64,000 nt of DNA from Streptomyces caelestis (GCF_001279005.1 NZ_LGCN01000194.1:39573-103572), one strand, 5' to 3'; numbered from the stretch's first letter, positions 46,631 through 54,025 are shown. Made by a program: numbers and translations. Notes: generated by a model not told the origin, from the sequence alone.

Positions 46631-46954
46631 GTGTCGCTCGACCTGTCCCGCACCGAACCCCGTTCCGCCCACCCGGCCGCCGACGAGGTCCGGCAGCGCC
46701 TCGAACACGCCCGCACGACGCGGCTGGCGCAGCTCAAGGCCCTCGACGAAACGGGGCAGAGCCCGGGCGACCACCTGATGTCCAACCAGAAGGACGCCAT
46801 CAACCGTGTCCTGAGGGAGATCGACGAGGCGTTCGCGCGCGTCGAGGACGGCACCTACGGCATCTGCCTGGGCTGCTCCAAGTCCGTACCGCCGGAGCGG
46901 CTGGAGATCCTCCCGCACACCCGGTACTGCGTCGGCTGCCAGGGCCGCGCCTGA
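46631..46954 (+). CDS. TraR/DksA-family zinc-finger protein (first copy)
   Basis: 107 residues. A long coiled coil (residues about 10-75, EVRQRLEHARTTRLAQLKAL to NRVLREIDEAFARVEDG) leads to a C4 zinc finger: GICLGCSKSVPPERLEILPHTRYCVGC (Cys-x2-Cys, 17 residues, Cys-x2-Cys). DksA/TraR proteins reach into the RNA polymerase secondary channel to tune promoters under stress. GTG start at 46631 with GGAGG close upstream. The first gene of a plus-strand run containing a second DksA-like protein and an MreB-like actin. Confidence 0.85.
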   Translation: MSLDLSRTEPRSAHPAADEVRQRLEHARTTRLAQLKALDETGQSPGDHLMSNQKDAINRVLREIDEAFARVEDGTYGICLGCSKSVPPERLEILPHTRYCVGCQGRA

Positions 46955-46994
46955 CCCCGTCCGTCCTCCTCTCCCGCTCTGCCCAAGGGGTGCA

Positions 46995-47366
46995 GTGGTG
47001 ACCCACCAGACCATCGGCGAGCGCGACACGGTCCTCACCCCCGAGGACCTCGCCGCGCTGCGCGAGAACCTGCACGAGCAGCGGCTGTTCCGGCAGGAGC
47101 AGCTGCGGCAGTTCGCCGTCCACTCCTCGGACCGCGCCGACGACCGCCGCCGGACGGACGCCGCCCGGATCGAGGTGGGCGTCAAGCTCGCGGCGTCCGC
47201 CCGCATGGTGCTCGCCGACGTCGAGGCGGCGCTCGCCCGGATGGACTCCGGGCAGTACGGCACCTGCCACCTGTGCCGCCGCGCCGTCGAACGCCACCGC
47301 CTGCTGATCGTCCCCCAGGCCCGCTACTGCGGGCGCTGCCAGCAGGTGAGGGAGGCCGGCCGGTGA
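46995..47366 (+). CDS. TraR/DksA-family zinc-finger protein (second copy)
   Basis: 123 residues. N-terminal helices LTPEDLAALRENLHEQRLFRQEQLRQ and ARIEVGVKLAASARMVLADVEAALARM precede the zinc finger YGTCHLCRRAVERHRLLIVPQARYCGRC (Cys-x2-Cys, Cys-x2-Cys). It is a paralogue of the preceding gene but too diverged in the coiled coil to be a recent duplicate. GTG at 46995 (another GTG at 46998 is possible) with AAGGGG upstream. Its stop overlaps the GTG of the MreB-like gene (GTGA), so the two are translationally coupled. Likely another RNA polymerase modulator. Confidence 0.82.
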   Translation: MVTHQTIGERDTVLTPEDLAALRENLHEQRLFRQEQLRQFAVHSSDRADDRRRTDAARIEVGVKLAASARMVLADVEAALARMDSGQYGTCHLCRRAVERHRLLIVPQARYCGRCQQVREAGR

Positions 47367-48166
47367 CCGTGATCCGGCGTTCCCTCCCGACACCGGCACG
47401 GCACCGGCACTGGCCGCTGTGCCGGCGCTGCTCGGGTATCGCTCTCGACCTGGGCAGCGCCCGCACACGCGCGTGGATCGCCGGGCGGGGCATGGTCCTC
47501 GACGTGCCCACCGTGACCTTCCCGGGCACCGGCGCGATCCACCCCATCCAGCGCGGCACCATCGTCGACACCCCCGGCACGGCCCGGATGCTGGAGCGGC
47601 TGCTCGGGCACCGGCTGCCCCGGCTCGGCCGCCCCCTGGTCGTGGTCACGGCGCCGGTCCTGGACGGGCTCGCCTTCCGGACCGCCGCCCGCACCGCCGT
47701 CGAGGTCCTCCGTCCGCGCGCCGTGCTGACCGTCCCCGGCGCCCGCGCGGTGGCCCTGGCCGCGGGCGCCGACCACATCCGTCCGCTGCTCGTCGTGGAC
47801 ATCGGCGCCCACCTCACCGAAGTGGTGCTGCTCGTGGACGGCGCGGTGACCGACGCCCGCCGCGCCGCGCTGGGCACCGCAGACCTGGCCGACGGCACAC
47901 CACCCGGCGACATCACCGCCGCGGTGGCCGACATGGTGGCCGCGATGCGGCGCCAGGACCGCACCGCGCTCACCCGCACCGCCCTGCGCCGGGGAGTCCT
48001 CCTGGCCGGCGGCGGCGCGCTGCGTCCCGACATCACCCGTGACCTCCCCGCCGGCCTCGGCTGCGCGGTCCAGCAGGTCCCGTCGCCGCACACCGCCGCC
48101 GTCCGGGGCGCCGCCGGCCTCCTCGCCGCGGCGCACCACCACCCCTCGGTCACCGGAACCGTCTGA
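47363..48166 (+). CDS. Orphan MreB-like actin-fold ATPase
   Basis: 267 residues, shorter than rod-shape MreB (about 340). Actin ATPase motifs are present: phosphate 1 SGIALDLGSARTRAWIAGRG, an ADTVTFP-like stretch VLDVPTVTFPGTG, phosphate 2 LLVVDIGAHLTEVVLLVDG, and the adenosine motif GVLLAGGGALRPDI. Regions that form MreB subdomains IB/IIB are shortened, and the N-terminus is unusually basic (IRRSLPTPARHRHWPLCRRC). The GTG start overlaps the DksA-like stop, an uncommon coupling. Whether it polymerises is unknown. It is distinct from the mre/mbl genes normally next to mreC. Confidence 0.78.
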   Translation: MTVIRRSLPTPARHRHWPLCRRCSGIALDLGSARTRAWIAGRGMVLDVPTVTFPGTGAIHPIQRGTIVDTPGTARMLERLLGHRLPRLGRPLVVVTAPVLDGLAFRTAARTAVEVLRPRAVLTVPGARAVALAAGADHIRPLLVVDIGAHLTEVVLLVDGAVTDARRAALGTADLADGTPPGDITAAVADMVAAMRRQDRTALTRTALRRGVLLAGGGALRPDITRDLPAGLGCAVQQVPSPHTAAVRGAAGLLAAAHHHPSVTGTV

Positions 48167-48208
48167 CCGCCCCTCTGCCCGCGCCCCGGCAACGGAAGGA
48201 GATCCGAC

Positions 48209-48832
48209 GTGGCCGGCGAGACACCTCCGGCACAGCCACCCCCCGGCCCGCCCCCGCGCCCCCTGCTGTGGCGCTGGCGGCACAACCCCCTGCGCCGCCG
48301 CACCGACACGCTGCACGCCTGGATCGGCCTCGGGGCCCTGATCGCCGTACTGGCCGTGGCGCCCGTGGCCGCCGTCCTCGTCGGCGACGCCGCCCGCCGG
48401 CACTACGAGGACACCGCCCGCCACCAGAACCTGACCCGGTACGAGACCACCGGAACCCTCACCGAGGACGCGCCCCGTCATCCGGAGCCGGGCTCGGACG
48501 AGGAGAGGAAGACCCGTTATCCGGCCGAGGTCCGCGTCGTGACCGGCGAGGGACGCACCCGCACCATGCGGACCGAGGTCCGGCCGGGACTGACCGCCGA
48601 CAACACCGTCCGCCTCTGGATCACCGCCGACGGCGAGGCGACGGACCCGCCGCTGAGCGCCGAGGAGGTCCGCAGCCGCACCATGGGCTGGTCCCTCCTC
48701 GCCGCCATCGGCGTCGCCCTCACCGGCGCCGCCGCCCACGCCCTGGCCGGCCTGGCCCTGCGCCGCCGCAACCTCGCCGACTGGGACACGGCCTGGGCGG
48801 AGACGGCCCCGCGCTGGACGACCCCCACGTGA
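48209..48832 (+). CDS. Rv1733c-family membrane protein
   Basis: 207 residues. Pro-rich cytosolic N-terminus, LLWRWRHNPLRRRTDTLHAWIG ahead of the first membrane helix (LGALIAVLAVAPVAAVLVG), an extracytoplasmic middle domain (residues about 70-150: RYETTGTLTED, EVRVVTGEGRTRTMRTEVRPG) and a second helix (LLAAIGVALTGAAAHALAG), then a polar tail. Two-helix topology and the N-terminal WRxNPLRRRTD motif match Rv1733c homologues, which are often linked to stress regulons. GTG at 48209 with GGAGATCC upstream. Last gene of the DksA/MreB-like run and followed by a strong terminator. Confidence 0.8.
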   Translation: MAGETPPAQPPPGPPPRPLLWRWRHNPLRRRTDTLHAWIGLGALIAVLAVAPVAAVLVGDAARRHYEDTARHQNLTRYETTGTLTEDAPRHPEPGSDEERKTRYPAEVRVVTGEGRTRTMRTEVRPGLTADNTVRLWITADGEATDPPLSAEEVRSRTMGWSLLAAIGVALTGAAAHALAGLALRRRNLADWDTAWAETAPRWTTPT

Positions 48833-48845
48833 GGCACGGTCACCG

Positions 48846-48879
48846 GGGCCCGGACGCCTGACAGGCGTCCGGGCCCTTT
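48846..48879. terminator. Intrinsic terminator between the Rv1733c gene and the 22-codon ORF
   Basis: Arms GGGCCCGGACGCCT and AGGCGTCCGGGCCC with a 3-nt loop, followed by TTT. Symmetric, so it can also end transcripts from the small minus-strand ORF upstream of xlnB. Confidence 0.85.
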
Positions 48880-48899
48880 CGCGTGGAGGCCCTCTATTC

Positions 48900-48910
48900 G
48901 AAACTTTCGA
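48900..48910. promoter_or_regulatory. Palindrome CGAAACTTTCG upstream of the xylanase gene
   Basis: Exact 11-bp copy of the sequence also found just before the bxl-like operon (60448-60458). In Streptomyces CGAAACTTTCG is known upstream of xylanase and beta-xylosidase genes as a repressor site (BxlR/XlnR-type). Here it lies about 230 bases upstream of xlnB and 26 bases past the stop of the small divergent ORF. Confidence 0.7.
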
Positions 48911-48935
48911 TTACTCTTCATCAAGCTTCGATCTT

Positions 48936-49004
48936 CATCCACCGCGCAGCGTGATGACGTTCAGGTCTGGCGGTTCAATGTTCACGTTGAGCTGCATGGA
49001 CATC
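48936..49004 (-). CDS. Possible 22-residue peptide divergent from the xylanase gene
   Basis: ATG at 49004 has a near-ideal GGAGGAATCG ribosome binding site (GGAGGA at 49009-49014). The peptide starts MSMQLNVNIEPPDLN and ends VITLRGG before a TGA. It has a codon content far less GC-rich than surrounding genes (AAC, ATT, GAA, CCA). It is transcribed away from xlnB, and a terminator hairpin sits 60 bases beyond its stop. The CGAAA-type operator cluster lies directly upstream of it, so it could share xylan control. I recognise no family. It could be a regulatory leader, a secreted or modified peptide, or a chance frame; only ribosome profiling would show translation. Confidence 0.4.
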
Positions 49005-49028
49005 GATTCCTCCGCCTGTTCGATCGAG

Positions 49029-49060
49029 CGAAGTTTTCGAAACATTCACCGAAACTGTTG
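49029..49060. promoter_or_regulatory. Cluster of three degenerate CGAAA-type operator repeats
   Basis: CGAAGTTTTCG (49029-49039), CGAAACATTCA (49038-49048) and CGAAACTGTTG (49050-49060) are spaced 9-12 bases, resembling CGAAACTTTCG. They overlap a TTGACG (49058-49063) that may be the xlnB -35. A triple array of this kind is the described pattern upstream of S. lividans xylanase genes. Confidence 0.6.
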
Positions 49061-49133
49061 ACGGTTGACGCGCACAGACCAAAACTGTCCGGCATTGAAC
49101 CTCCCGCCGAGCCGTCACAGGAGGCGCACCCCC

Positions 49134-50153
49134 ATGCACGTGTTCACCCGACCGAGAAACCGCAGGCGAGGCCGCCTGCTGCTGAGCGTCAGAAGCGCCT
49201 GGACCGTCGCGCTGGCCGCCGTCACCGCGCTGCTCCTGACCGCCACCACCGCGACCGCCGCCGTCACCACGAACCAGACCGGCACCAACAACGGCTGGTG
49301 GTACTCGTTCTGGACCGACTCCCAGGGAACCGTCTCCATGGACCTGGGCTCCGGCGGCAACTACGGCACCCAGTGGCGCAACACCGGCAACTTCGTCGCC
49401 GGCAAGGGCTGGAGCACCGGCGGCCGCAAGACGGTCAACTACTCGGGCTCCTTCAACCCGTCCGGCAACGCGTACCTGACGCTCTACGGGTGGACCACCG
49501 GCCCGCTCGTCGAGTACTACATCGTCGACAACTGGGGCACCTACCGGCCCACCGGCGAGTACAAGGGCACCGTCTACAGCGACGGCGGCACGTACGACAT
49601 CTACAAGACGACCCGGTACAACGCCCCCTCCATCGAGGGCACCAGGACCTTCGACCAGTACTGGAGCGTCCGCCAGTCCAAGCGCACGGGCGGCACCATC
49701 ACCAGCGGCAACCACTTCGACGCCTGGGCGAGCAAGGGCATGAACCTGGGCAACCACAACTACATGATCATGGCCACCGAGGGCTACCAGAGCAGCGGCA
49801 GCTCCAACATCACGGTGAGCGAGGGCTCCGGCGGCGGCGGTGGCGGCGGCGGTGGCGGCGGTGGCGGCGGTGGCGGCGGCAACACCGGCGGCTGCACCGC
49901 GACCCTGTCGGCCGGCGAGAAGTGGGGCGACCGCTACAACCTCAACGTCTCGGTGAGCGGCTCCAGCAACTGGACCGTGACGATGAAGGTCCCCTCCCCG
50001 GCGAAGGTCTCCTCCACCTGGAACACCAGCGCGTCCTACCCCGACAGCCAGACCCTGGTCGCCAAGTCCAACGGCAGCGGCGACAACTGGGGCACGACGA
50101 TCATGGCCAACGGCAACTGGACCTGGCCGTCGGTCTCCTGCAGCGCAGGCTGA
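49134..50153 (+). CDS. xlnB: Secreted GH11 endo-1,4-beta-xylanase with C-terminal CBM2-type binding module
   Basis: 339 residues. Twin-arginine-like signal ([11 protein letters not shown], then [21 protein letters not shown]), consistent with Tat or Sec export. Mature GH11 domain at about residues 44-228 with [17 protein letters not shown], nucleophile Glu127 in [13 protein letters not shown] and acid/base Glu216 in [12 protein letters not shown] Gly-only linker (17 glycines) leads to a ~85-residue xylan-binding module ([18 protein letters not shown] ... WTWPSVSC) bounded by Cys residues. It matches Streptomyces lividans XlnB in order and content. Start ATG 49134 with AGGAGG upstream. Cotranscribed with axeA 28 bp downstream, so xylan backbone cleavage and deacetylation are coupled. 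Confidence 0.95.
   Translation: MHVFTRPRNRRRGRLLLSVRSAWTVALAAVTALLLTATTATAAVTTNQTGTNNGWWYSFWTDSQGTVSMDLGSGGNYGTQWRNTGNFVAGKGWSTGGRKTVNYSGSFNPSGNAYLTLYGWTTGPLVEYYIVDNWGTYRPTGEYKGTVYSDGGTYDIYKTTRYNAPSIEGTRTFDQYWSVRQSKRTGGTITSGNHFDAWASKGMNLGNHNYMIMATEGYQSSGSSNITVSEGSGGGGGGGGGGGGGGGGGNTGGCTATLSAGEKWGDRYNLNVSVSGSSNWTVTMKVPSPAKVSSTWNTSASYPDSQTLVAKSNGSGDNWGTTIMANGNWTWPSVSCSAG
49831..49880 (+). repeat. Slippage-prone (GGCGGCGGT)n tract coding the xylanase linker
   Basis: A 9-bp unit GGCGGCGGT repeated about five times encodes an uninterrupted poly-Gly linker between catalytic and binding domains. The tract is prone to replication slippage and so to length variation among strains. Confidence 0.75.
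49893..50153 (+). repeat. CBM coding module, copy 1 of 2 (near-identical to 50926-51185)
   Basis: Bases encoding the binding module at the 3' end of xlnB recur at the 3' end of axeA (50926-51185) with long identical runs, such as the part encoding [13 protein letters not shown] and [15 protein letters not shown]. The catalytic parts of the two genes are unrelated, so the module has been copied or homogenised. Confidence 0.85.
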
Positions 50154-50180
50154 CCCCCCCCACGAGGAGGAGCACCGCAG

Positions 50181-51185
50181 ATGACCACCGGAAAACGACC
50201 GCCTGTCACCCGCTCCCTGGTGTCGGGACTGGCCGTCGCCGCGCTGACCCTGGCCGGCACCGCCACCGCGGCCCTGGACGCCGCACCGGCGCACGCCGCC
50301 GCCTGCAACGGCTACGTCGGACTCACCTTCGACGACGGCCCGTCCACCGGCACCACCATGAACCTGCTCAACGCGCTGAAGCAGAACGGGCTGCGGGCCA
50401 CGATGTTCAACCAGGGCCAGTACGCCGCCGCCAACCCCTCCCTGGTCAAGGCCCAGGTCGACGCCGGGATGTGGGTCGCCAACCACAGCTACACCCACCC
50501 CCACATGACCCAGCTGAGCCAGGCGCAGATGGACTCGGAGATCGCCCGCACCCAGCAGGCGATCGCGAACGCCGGCGGCGGCACGCCGAAGCTGTTCCGT
50601 CCGCCGTACGGCGAGACCAACTCGACGCTGCGCGCGGTCGAGGCCAAGTACGGCCTGACCGAGATCATCTGGGACGTCGACTCGCAGGACTGGAACAACG
50701 CGAGCACCGACGCCATCGTGCAGGCGGCCTCCCGGCTCACAGGCGGCCAGGTCATCCTGATGCACGACTGGCCGGCCAACACCATCGCCGCGATCCCGCG
50801 CATCGCGCAGAACCTGGCGTCCCGGGGCCTGTGCGCCGGGATGATCTCCCCGCAGACCGGCCGCGCCGTCGCCCCCGACGGTTCCGGCGGCGGGGGAGGG
50901 GACGGCGGTGGTGGCGGCACCGCCTGCACCGCGACCCTGTCCGCGGGCAGCCGCTGGAGCGACCGCTACAACCTCAACGTCTCGGTCGGCGGCGGCGGCG
51001 ACTGGACGGTGACCATGAAGGTGCCGTCCCCGGCGAAGGTCTCCTCCACCTGGAACGTCAGCACCTCCTATCCCGACAGCCAGACCCTGGTCGCCAAGTC
51101 CAACGGCAGCGGGAACAACTGGGGGGTGACGATCATGGCCAACGGCAACTGGACCTGGCCGACCGTCTCCTGCAGCACGGGCTGA
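50181..51185 (+). CDS. axeA: Secreted CE4 acetylxylan esterase (polysaccharide deacetylase) with CBM2-type module
   Basis: 334 residues. Signal peptide (residues about 1-41, [20 protein letters not shown] ... APAHAAA). NodB/CE4 domain with [12 protein letters not shown] (motif 1, catalytic and metal Asp pair), NHSYTHPHM (motif 2, metal His), [10 protein letters not shown] (motif 3), DVDSQDWNN (motif 4) and VILMHDW (motif 5). It removes acetyl groups from xylan using a divalent metal. A Gly-rich linker leads to a module nearly identical to that of XlnB ([18 protein letters not shown]). ATG at 50181 with GAGGAGGAG upstream; 27 bases after xlnB. The pair mirrors the S. lividans xlnB-axeA operon. 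Confidence 0.95.
   Translation: MTTGKRPPVTRSLVSGLAVAALTLAGTATAALDAAPAHAAACNGYVGLTFDDGPSTGTTMNLLNALKQNGLRATMFNQGQYAAANPSLVKAQVDAGMWVANHSYTHPHMTQLSQAQMDSEIARTQQAIANAGGGTPKLFRPPYGETNSTLRAVEAKYGLTEIIWDVDSQDWNNASTDAIVQAASRLTGGQVILMHDWPANTIAAIPRIAQNLASRGLCAGMISPQTGRAVAPDGSGGGGGDGGGGGTACTATLSAGSRWSDRYNLNVSVGGGGDWTVTMKVPSPAKVSSTWNVSTSYPDSQTLVAKSNGSGNNWGVTIMANGNWTWPTVSCSTG
50926..51185 (+). repeat. CBM coding module, copy 2 of 2
   Basis: Second member of the duplicated module described at 49893-50153; differences are mostly synonymous or in the CBM surface (NTSASYP versus NVSTSYP). Confidence 0.85.
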
Positions 51186-51191
51186 GCCGAG

Positions 51192-51226
51192 GGCGAGCCG
51201 CGGCGCACGGTGCGCCGCGGCTCGCC
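51192..51226 (+). terminator. Terminator of the xlnB-axeA operon
   Basis: 16-bp perfect arms GGCGAGCCGCGGCGCA and TGCGCCGCGGCTCGCC with a CGG loop, six bases after the axeA stop. Confidence 0.85.
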
Positions 51227-51229
51227 GCG

Positions 51230-51325
51230 TCACGGATGCTCGCGGAACCGGTCGGCGGCGGGCTCGGCCTCGTCACCGGCCGGGGCCGTCCCGTCCGAGG
51301 GGATCGTCACGGGCTCGAAGACCAC
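51230..51325 (-). CDS. Possible 31-residue acidic peptide downstream of DUF2267
   Basis: GTG at 51325 preceded by GAGGAGG (nine bases away), following directly on the DUF2267 stop. The product reads MVFEPVTIPSDGTAPAGDEA and ends DRFREHP. Acidic, no signal peptide or transmembrane helix. It may be a translationally coupled small protein or chance. No family recognised. Confidence 0.3.
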   Translation of the reverse strand: MVFEPVTIPSDGTAPAGDEAEPAADRFREHP

Positions 51326-51339
51326 GCCCGTTCACCTCC

Positions 51340-51732
51340 TCAGTCGGTGTCGTCGGCACGTCCGACGGGCAGCAGGCCGCCGATGTCCCTGGGCAGCGCG
51401 GCGGCCAGCTTCTCCGTCAGCTCCGGAGTGAGGGCCGCGTCGAGCACCTCCAGGACGGCGGCGGCCTCGCGCACGGCCGCGTCCTCGTCCGTCTCCGCGC
51501 GGCCGGCGATCCGCCCGGCGAACGTCGTCAGGTCGAAGCGCTCGCCCGAGGCGGTCTGCCGCATGGGCGCGGCCAGGGTCGGTGGCAGCTGGGCGGCCAC
51601 ATGGCCCGCCAGCCCGGCCGGCAGCCGCTCGGCCAGCGTGCTCAGCACGGCCCGGGTCGCCCGCTCGGACGTCCCCCGGTCCGGCAGCCGGGTGAGAGCC
51701 TGCACTTTGCCGATGAACTCGTCGTGCTGCAT
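51340..51732 (-). CDS. DUF2267 domain protein
   Basis: 130-residue helical protein. HDEFIGKVQALTRLPDRGTSERATRAVLSTLAERLPAGLAGHVAAQLPPTLA, then FAGRIAGR and VLEVLDAALTPELTEKLAAALPRDIGGLL match the repeated helical DUF2267 pattern. No enzyme motif or signal peptide. ATG at 51732. Related proteins occur near stress-response and heat-shock-type genes; function is unknown. It is followed on the same strand by a possible small peptide gene. A membrane protein gene (DUF6343-like) is divergent from it. Confidence 0.82.
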   Translation of the reverse strand: MQHDEFIGKVQALTRLPDRGTSERATRAVLSTLAERLPAGLAGHVAAQLPPTLAAPMRQTASGERFDLTTFAGRIAGRAETDEDAAVREAAAVLEVLDAALTPELTEKLAAALPRDIGGLLPVGRADDTD

Positions 51733-51878
51733 GAGGCGGCGTCCTTCCTCATGGTCCGGTTGTCGGCGGTCGGTTCCGGGGCGAGTACCCGGAACGGGTG
51801 CGCGCCAACGGAGACCGGTTTGTCACCGGCGGTGGCGGCTACCCGGCCGACGCGTCCCTGGTGGAGGAGGTGTCCGGC

Positions 51879-52214
51879 GTGCGTGACCCACATACCGATC
51901 CCACCCGCGAGCCGGCCTCCCGGGCCCGTTCCGGAACGATCGGCCGCCGCTCCCCGCGGACCGGCACCGAGCCGGTCACCGCGCGGAGCCCGCTGCGGCT
52001 GCGCCTGCTGCTCGCCGCGGTCTTCCTGCCCCTCTTCGTCGCGGGCGCCGCGCTGTTCGGCGTCTGGGCCGCGGGGGCCGACGCCGGTGACAGCCCCGGC
52101 CGGGGCCCGCTGATCCTGCTCGCCGTCGTCTGCGGCGTGCTCGCGCTGACGGCCCTCCTGGACCTGGTGGTCGTCCTGCGCCGCCTGCGACGGGAACGGG
52201 GCGCCGCCCGCTGA
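51879..52214 (+). CDS. DUF6343-like small membrane protein
   Basis: 111 residues starting with GTG 51879, which has GGAGGAGG eight bases upstream; GTG 51870 in the same frame is less well placed. Polar N-terminus ending RTGTEPVTARSPLRLRLLL, then two hydrophobic helices (AAVFLPLFVAGAALFGVWAA and LILLAVVCGVLALTALLDLVVVL) and a basic C-terminus (RRLRRERGAAR). The RTGTEPVTARS motif before the first helix is what I recall for DUF6343. Function unknown. It lies between DUF2267 (-) and DUF2795 (-). Confidence 0.65.
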   Translation: MRDPHTDPTREPASRARSGTIGRRSPRTGTEPVTARSPLRLRLLLAAVFLPLFVAGAALFGVWAAGADAGDSPGRGPLILLAVVCGVLALTALLDLVVVLRRLRRERGAAR

Positions 52215-52381
52215 GCGGCCCCGCGGTGCGCGGGCACCGCTCGTGGGCGCACCGGAGCGGTCTCGCGTCCCGGGGCCCGGCCGCCCACGACGGGACCGCC
52301 CCGGCCGACGGCGCGCCGGCCGGAGGGACGGTCACGCGGCCGAGCCACGGGAAGACCGCACGAACGGACCGCCCGCCGGGG

Positions 52382-52702
52382 TCAGCGGTCCAGTTCCTCC
52401 TCCACCGGAGGTTTCGGTACCTCGCGCAGGTGCTGGGACTGCCCCCGCCGGCCACCCGCGCGGGCCTGCTCCGCCTGTTGCGCGGGACTCGTGCCGAGGT
52501 CGGAATCGGGGTCCACGCGCACCGACCGGGCCACCTCCTCACGATTGGCGTACTGCTCGGCCGGAATGCCGCGCAGCGCCTTGACGACGTCCTGCGAGGC
52601 CCCCGACCGGCCGGCCGCCTGGACCAGGTCGTCCTTGCCGGCCGGGAAATCGACGTCCTTGATGGCGTTCACCACGTCCCGGGCGCTCGTTTTGTGGGCC
52701 AT
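52382..52702 (-). CDS. DUF2795 domain protein
   Basis: 106 residues. SARDVVNAIKDVDFPAGKDDLVQAA and ASQDVVKALRGIPAEQYANREEVARSV fit the DUF2795 pattern (a small helical domain). The C-terminal 45 residues are polar and disordered (SPAQQAEQARAGGRRGQSQ, PKPPVEEELDR). ATG at 52702 with AAGAAG upstream; the frame is open to 52771 but lacks a good start there. Unknown function, cytosolic. It is 80 bp downstream of the LacI regulator on the same strand. Confidence 0.82.
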   Translation of the reverse strand: MAHKTSARDVVNAIKDVDFPAGKDDLVQAAGRSGASQDVVKALRGIPAEQYANREEVARSVRVDPDSDLGTSPAQQAEQARAGGRRGQSQHLREVPKPPVEEELDR

Positions 52703-52782
52703 GGCTTCTTCTCCCTCGTCGCGGTGCCGGAACCACTCGGGTAACCGCCGTCGCCCGTCCCTCACCTCCACGAAGGCCCCCG

Positions 52783-53796
52783 CTACGACGACTCCCGCAC
52801 CACCAGCTCCGTGGGCAGCGTCCGCTGCTGCCGGGGCTCGCCCCGCTGGGTGATGCCGGTGAGGATCCGGGCCATGGTGCGGCCGATCTCCTCCACCGGC
52901 TGGCGTACGGTCGTCAGTGGCGGGGCGGTGTGACGGGCGAGGACGGAGTCCTCGTAGCCGACGACGGCGACGTCGTCGGGCACCCGCCGTCGCTGCCGGC
53001 GCAATTCGGCCAGGACGCCGACCGCCATGAGGTCGGAGGCGGCGAAGACGGCGTCCAGATCCGGGGCGCGTTCAAGTAGCGAACGCATCGCCCGGTGGGC
53101 GCCCTCCTCGGTGAAGTCGCCCTCCTCGACCAGTAGTTCGTCCGCGGGCACCCCGGCCTCCCGGTGGGCGGTGCGCCAGCCGGCGAGTCGGCTGCGGCCG
53201 ACGTCCATGTCCAGCGGGCCGGTGATCGTGGCGATCCGTCTCCGGCCGCGGTGCAGCAGATGCCGTACCGCCGCGGTGGCGCCCCCGGCGTTGTCGGAGT
53301 CGACGTAGCTCAGCTGTTCGCCCGCGTCGCGGCGGCCGGCCAGCACGGTGGGCAGGCCCATCTCCTCCAGCATGCCCGGCAGCCGGTCGTCGGCGTGCAC
53401 GGAGACCAGCAGGACGCCGTCCACGCGGTGCGCCGCCACCGTCTCCGTGAGCTGGTCGCGCTCGGCCTGGTCGCGCACGAGCATCAGCTGGAGCTGGGTC
53501 CGGCTCTCCGTGAGGGCGCCGCTGACACCGCGGATCAGCGCGGCGAAGAACGGTTCCGAGCCGAGCCGGCTCTCCGACTCCGGGATCACCAGGGCCACCG
53601 CGTTGGTGCGGTTGGTCACCAGGCCGCGGGCGACCGAGTTGGGGACGTAGTTCAGCTCCTTGATCGCGGCCAGGACCCGCGCGCGGGCGTCGGCACTGAC
53701 CAGCTCCGAGCCGTTGACGACGCGGGAGACCGTGGTACGGCCCACGCCGGCGCGGGCCGCGACCGTTTTGATGGTCGGACGGCGGTTGCCGCTCAT
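52783..53796 (-). CDS. LacI-family repressor of the ceb-like beta-glucoside operon
   Basis: 337 residues. N-terminal HTH PTIKTVAARAGVGRTTVSRVVNGSELVS (recognition helix RTTVSRVV), hinge YVPNSVARGLVTNRTNAVALVIPES, then type-1 periplasmic-like ligand domain (DGVLLVSVHADDRLPGMLEE, TVLAGRRDAGEQLSYVDSDN, AVFAASDLMAVGVLAELRR). It is divergent from a substrate-binding protein / two permease / GH1 glucosidase operon, the same arrangement as CebR of Streptomyces. Two linked symmetric operators at 53986-54025 sit between. Cellobiose or another beta-glucoside is the probable inducer by analogy with CebR; I cannot tell whether this is the canonical cebR or a paralogue. Confidence 0.86.
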   Translation of the reverse strand: MSGNRRPTIKTVAARAGVGRTTVSRVVNGSELVSADARARVLAAIKELNYVPNSVARGLVTNRTNAVALVIPESESRLGSEPFFAALIRGVSGALTESRTQLQLMLVRDQAERDQLTETVAAHRVDGVLLVSVHADDRLPGMLEEMGLPTVLAGRRDAGEQLSYVDSDNAGGATAAVRHLLHRGRRRIATITGPLDMDVGRSRLAGWRTAHREAGVPADELLVEEGDFTEEGAHRAMRSLLERAPDLDAVFAASDLMAVGVLAELRRQRRRVPDDVAVVGYEDSVLARHTAPPLTTVRQPVEEIGRTMARILTGITQRGEPRQQRTLPTELVVRESS

Positions 53797-53946
53797 GTGC
53801 TCCCCCCTGGGCGGCCGCGGCGGCGATGCCCGCCGCGGAGGTGACCTGCGGCAATTCTTGCAGACGCCGCCGTCGGCACAGCACCCCCCGGGGCCGCGGC
53901 GGCGGACGCGGGGCCCGGTGCGGAGCGAGAAGTTGGTTTCAAGTTA

Positions 53947-53952
53947 TTGACA
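53947..53952 (+). promoter_or_regulatory. -35 hexamer TTGACA upstream of the ceb-like operon
   Basis: TTGACA at 53947-53952, with a weak TGAGTC -10 at 53970-53975 after a 17-nt spacer. Its location puts the double operator (53986-54025) just downstream, so repression by blocking transcription start or elongation is expected. Confidence 0.45.
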
Positions 53953-53985
53953 TACCTGTCCGCTTGCCATGAGTCTTCGTTGCGC

Positions 53986-54025
53986 GATGGGAACGTGCCC
54001 ACCCCGAAATGGGCACGTTCCCATC
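53986..54025. promoter_or_regulatory. Paired LacI-type operators TGGGAACGTGCCCA / TGGGCACGTTCCCA
   Basis: 16-bp perfect inverted arms GATGGGAACGTGCCCA and TGGGCACGTTCCCATC with an 8-nt spacer (CCCCGAAA). Each arm holds a TGGG-N6-CCCA half-palindromic site resembling the CebR consensus TGGGAGCGCTCCCA, so two repressor dimers (or one tetramer) can bind. It also forms a strong hairpin in RNA if transcribed. Confidence 0.72.
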
